From Nostoc sp. LPT (GTDB taxonomy: Bacteria; Cyanobacteriota; Cyanobacteriia; Cyanobacteriales; Nostocaceae): DNA of 64,000 nucleotides. The notes beneath the pieces were generated by a model, which was not told the DNA's origin, did no database searches, and saw only the letters and a list, made by a program, of their open reading frames with translations. The position numbers were made by a program, and so were the translations under genes. The stretch spans positions 1 to 64,000 of the forward strand of contig NZ_JABXKF010000071.1 in NCBI RefSeq assembly GCF_017115165.1. The letters are read 5' to 3'. This document shows positions 61,485 through 64,000 of this stretch, one piece after another (the stretch's first letter is position 1; every line of letters begins with the position of its first letter).

Positions 61485-61895
61485 ATGAAATATCAGAAGC
61501 AAGCGATGTTGGGATTATTGGGCATGGGATTAATCGCAAGTCCTTGGTTATCACAACTGCCAGCCCAATTCAAAACTTACTCTCACGGCATTACGATTCG
61601 AGAGTCTGAAGAACTAGAACGCATTAAAGCCGAGCAAAGGGCAGCAACCGCCGACAAAATTAACTCTCTTGGAGTTACGCCCTCATTCAGTAAGTTACGA
61701 ATCAGGAACTATCTAGACTCCAAAAAACGTAACCCTAGACCTGACACTACAGGTTATTTAGAAGATGAGACAGTTTTTGTGTATGACTCAACTGGTTTAT
61801 GTATTGGGCGAATTGAACAAAGGCAATGGAAATGGAAATATCGGTTCAAAAATGCTTGTAAGAATTCGCCACTACTTAAAGATTCACCCAATTGA
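61485..61895 (+). CDS. Membrane-anchored small protein, 136 residues
   Basis: From the ATG at 61485, one N-terminal hydrophobic segment (AMLGLLGMGLIASPWLSQL) is followed by a soluble part (IRESEELERIKAEQRAATAD, then YDSTGLCIGRIEQRQWKWKY). It could also be a cleaved signal peptide. The soluble part is helix then beta hairpin. It lies in the membrane module before the multi-pass protein and is unrecognised. Confidence 0.5.
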   Translation: MKYQKQAMLGLLGMGLIASPWLSQLPAQFKTYSHGITIRESEELERIKAEQRAATADKINSLGVTPSFSKLRIRNYLDSKKRNPRPDTTGYLEDETVFVYDSTGLCIGRIEQRQWKWKYRFKNACKNSPLLKDSPN

Positions 61896-61898
61896 TTT

Positions 61899-62615
61899 AT
61901 GAAATATCTCACTCCAAACAAATCTAATTCACAACCGAAACCAGAATCATCACCACAAAAAGAGCCAAAAAAAGGAGGGAGTGACTACCTAGAATTATTA
62001 GCTCGGTGGATTGTGGCATTAATCTCACTGCCAGTCATCTTTATCTCACATATCATTGCCCAATTCGTTACCCCAGGCACACCCGGATACAAGCTGGTTG
62101 GTGCAATTGGTTTCTGGATTGGTACACTCCTTTCTACTGATAGCATCTGGCAAGTTTTATTCCAGGGAAAACCCCTCCTACCGTGGTTTGAAACTGAATG
62201 GATTGGCTGGTTCGGTTGGTTACAACTCCTATTTAATCCCTTGTTTTGGATTAGCTTTGGTATCTCTGCACTTGTTCAGGTGATGGAAGCGCGAACATTG
62301 CGTGGCAAAGACCCAAATCAAGCCAAGCATGAGTTTGAGGAATCAAAACAATACACACTCGGCAGTAAACCGAATGGCAATATCGACCTGACAGTGGCAT
62401 TGTGGGGTGATTATAAAGCTGCTGGTATGAAAGAACGTCATACAGGTGGAGCGATCGCACTATTTTTCTGGGTACTAGACATCACCACCACATTCGTTGG
62501 TCGTAATCCTTTCCGTTACACTAACCCAGCCGCAATCTTGGCTTGTTTCGCTTATAACTGTGCCTCAATGATGGCTGGCGAGATTGGTTACAACATTTGG
62601 AAATTAACTAAGTAA
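61899..62615 (+). CDS. Multi-pass membrane protein, 238 residues
   Basis: A polar N-terminus (about 1-30, rich in Pro, Lys and Ser) is followed by about four to five hydrophobic segments: WIVALISLPVIFISHIIAQF, VGAIGFWIGTLLSTDSIWQV, WLQLLFNPLFWISFGISAL, AIALFFWVLDITTTFVG and a last one at AAILACFAYNCASMMAGEI. The soluble loop at about 130-180 has LRGKDPNQAKHEFEESKQYT. It starts three bases after the previous stop and ends 11 bases before the ATPase gene, so the three are one operon. It may be the membrane partner of the ATPase. Confidence 0.6.
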   Translation: MKYLTPNKSNSQPKPESSPQKEPKKGGSDYLELLARWIVALISLPVIFISHIIAQFVTPGTPGYKLVGAIGFWIGTLLSTDSIWQVLFQGKPLLPWFETEWIGWFGWLQLLFNPLFWISFGISALVQVMEARTLRGKDPNQAKHEFEESKQYTLGSKPNGNIDLTVALWGDYKAAGMKERHTGGAIALFFWVLDITTTFVGRNPFRYTNPAAILACFAYNCASMMAGEIGYNIWKLTK

Positions 62616-62626
62616 GAGGAATTCAC

Positions 62627-64000
62627 ATGCAGCAACAAATACCAATGCTAGGAACTAAAGAAACGGCACTTTTACGTGACGATTACCCCAGCATTGAGTA
62701 TTTGGAAGCTGGAAATATCGCCTCTTGGCTACAAGAAAGACAAGACCAGTTGTTGATTCGTGCCAGAGATGAACGCAACGAGATGAATCTCGCTAAGTTC
62801 ATCACATTGGCCACCGCCCTTACTGGTGCGGTTTGCTATGCTACATCTCCTCTTGCTCCAATCGGTGCGGTTGTTGCAGGGGTTGGTTATCTTTGGTCAA
62901 TTGTTCAGGACTTAAACGATACCCATCAATTTGCACCCATCCCTTTTATTCGTGGTGACTTCTTTGCTTTCCTTTCTGCAATGGGTGATAGCGTCGCACG
63001 GGCTGAATATTTCGCTAACCAAAATGAAATTGCTGACTTGATGCTTCATTTGCAGCCAATGTCTAAATATGAGTTTGCTATGCTCAAGCAATCTTCTCAT
63101 GTTTTATGCGAATACCTGGGTGCTGTTGGGTCAGGAAAACGATTTTACGCTTACCGTTGGTTACTTGATTGGTTTATTCAGCTACGTGGGCAGTTTCCCA
63201 CCCGTGAGCAATTGTCTGGGCATTTAGCGCAAGTGACAATTGACCCACGAGTTAACTACCAACAAGTAACAGTTATTCAAGAGGCCATACAACCGCAAAA
63301 TCTTGGTATCCCACAAGCTCGATTTGCTCAATTACCGAATCATGCTGTGGGAGCAAGGTTTGTAGAGGAAACGGGGCAGAGCGCAGGGGAAATTTCTCCC
63401 ATACCTTCTGCTCCCATGCAAAGTGCTTCTTCCCCTCCAGTCAATACCGATATCTCCATCTACACCACTAAACCCCAAGTGCAGTATGACCTAATTGGGC
63501 ATATTGCTAAGAAAGTTACCAATATGCTGTGGGTTGGTGTCCCTGGTTCTGGCAAGGGCATCACCATTAGCAATGCAATCGATGCTATCAAGCGGCTGCA
63601 TCCTGGCATACACATCTTTTATATTGACCCAAAAGGTGACGAAAAAGAAACCGGTTATTTTAAAGGTCGTGTTGATACTTTTAAACGGGCTAAAATCCTA
63701 GAAATGTCCCCGGTCGAAGCCGTTAAATGGGTCAAAGAATGCTTTACCGAATTTCAAAATATCTCTGGCTCCAAGCTGATTATTTTGGATGAAGGAACGG
63801 CTGTCTGTTCCAAATTTAAAAATACCAAGGGTGAAATTGGCTGGCTCAAAGACAAAATCATCTCTTACTGTTCTTGCGGTGATAGTTCCGGTTGGCATTT
63901 CTGGATTGTCGTACAAAACCCTCATACTGATGATTTGGGCATTTCTGGCGGACTGCGATCGCAGTTAACCTCTGTGGCGTTGGTTCATCCTGATAACGTC
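62627..64000 (+). CDS. Membrane-anchored P-loop ATPase, partial at the window edge
   Basis: An ATG at 62627, after AAGAGGAATT, opens 458 codons without a stop to the end of the window. Near 65-100 is a hydrophobic hairpin (FITLATALTGAVCYATSPLA, then IGAVVAGVGYLWSIV). Residues about 255-290 are a Ser/Pro-rich linker. The ATPase domain has Walker A GVPGSGKGITI near 308 and Walker B KLIILDEGTAV near 380; a sensor-like VVQNPHTDD follows. The layout resembles VirD4/TraD-like or other membrane DNA-handling ATPases, but the family cannot be fixed without the C-terminus. It ends the membrane module. Confidence 0.7.
   Translation, partial: MQQQIPMLGTKETALLRDDYPSIEYLEAGNIASWLQERQDQLLIRARDERNEMNLAKFITLATALTGAVCYATSPLAPIGAVVAGVGYLWSIVQDLNDTHQFAPIPFIRGDFFAFLSAMGDSVARAEYFANQNEIADLMLHLQPMSKYEFAMLKQSSHVLCEYLGAVGSGKRFYAYRWLLDWFIQLRGQFPTREQLSGHLAQVTIDPRVNYQQVTVIQEAIQPQNLGIPQARFAQLPNHAVGARFVEETGQSAGEISPIPSAPMQSASSPPVNTDISIYTTKPQVQYDLIGHIAKKVTNMLWVGVPGSGKGITISNAIDAIKRLHPGIHIFYIDPKGDEKETGYFKGRVDTFKRAKILEMSPVEAVKWVKECFTEFQNISGSKLIILDEGTAVCSKFKNTKGEIGWLKDKIISYCSCGDSSGWHFWIVVQNPHTDDLGISGGLRSQLTSVALVHPDNV

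Overview
The window looks like DNA of a filamentous, heterocyst-type cyanobacterium (Nostoc/Calothrix-like). The HIP1 octamer GCGATCGC is frequent on both strands. There are heptameric short tandem repeats, palindromic intergenic repeats, a cyanobacterial-type group II intron, and proteins of cyanobacterial families (DUF1350, Ycf35, DUF2997, Uma2). No replication origin, rRNA, tRNA or CRISPR array was seen.

Layout. (1) 0.2-13.4 kb: a DUF1350 gene, then a minus-strand block of five exported proteins read from 13.4 kb down to 1.4 kb. Four are DUF11-like surface proteins and one is a 1348-residue protein ending in a predicted outer-membrane beta barrel; together they resemble a cell-surface assembly. 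(2) 14.3-16.0 kb: threonine synthase and a MoaD/ThiS-like sulfur carrier, ordinary core genes. (3) 16.3-17.7 kb: a complete IS4-superfamily insertion sequence. It cuts off a subtilase gene, of which only the last ~42 codons remain, and it marks an abrupt change from core genes to plasmid- or island-type genes. (4) 17.8-33.5 kb: accessory DNA with many unknown small proteins, an XRE regulator, a secreted nuclease, a group II intron whose two exons do not match each other, a Uma2 nuclease, a small inverted-repeat element, and a Ycf35-DUF2997-Ycf46-like trio. The ATPase gene of that trio is destroyed by a second, decayed copy of the same IS. (5) 33.7-49.6 kb: a candidate glycopeptide/RiPP export locus. 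It holds an alginate-lyase-like protein, two tandem GT-A-like proteins, a GT1-like glycosyltransferase, a 63-residue precursor-like peptide with a leader ending in Ala-Gly, two tandem GT4-like glycosyltransferases, a single-chain 1530-residue C39-peptidase/double-ABC exporter, and its HlyD partner. The peptide gene and the HlyD gene share a similar ~75-bp upstream sequence. (6) 49.8-64 kb: plasmid-like backbone. It contains a paralogue of the intron-interrupted gene, a ribbon-helix-helix repressor with a probable operator set in a near-perfect sigma-70 promoter, an ERF single-strand annealing protein, many small unknown proteins, and a run of membrane proteins ending in a membrane-anchored P-loop ATPase that runs off the window.

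How the parts work together. The best candidates for an undescribed system are the peptide/glycosyltransferase/fused-exporter locus at 33.7-49.6 kb and the 60.1-64 kb membrane module. In the latter, a dnaX-like slippery sequence (A AAA AAG with an upstream AGGAG) would join a soluble protein to a transmembrane tail by a -1 frameshift. All functional statements come from reading sequence motifs; no database search was run.
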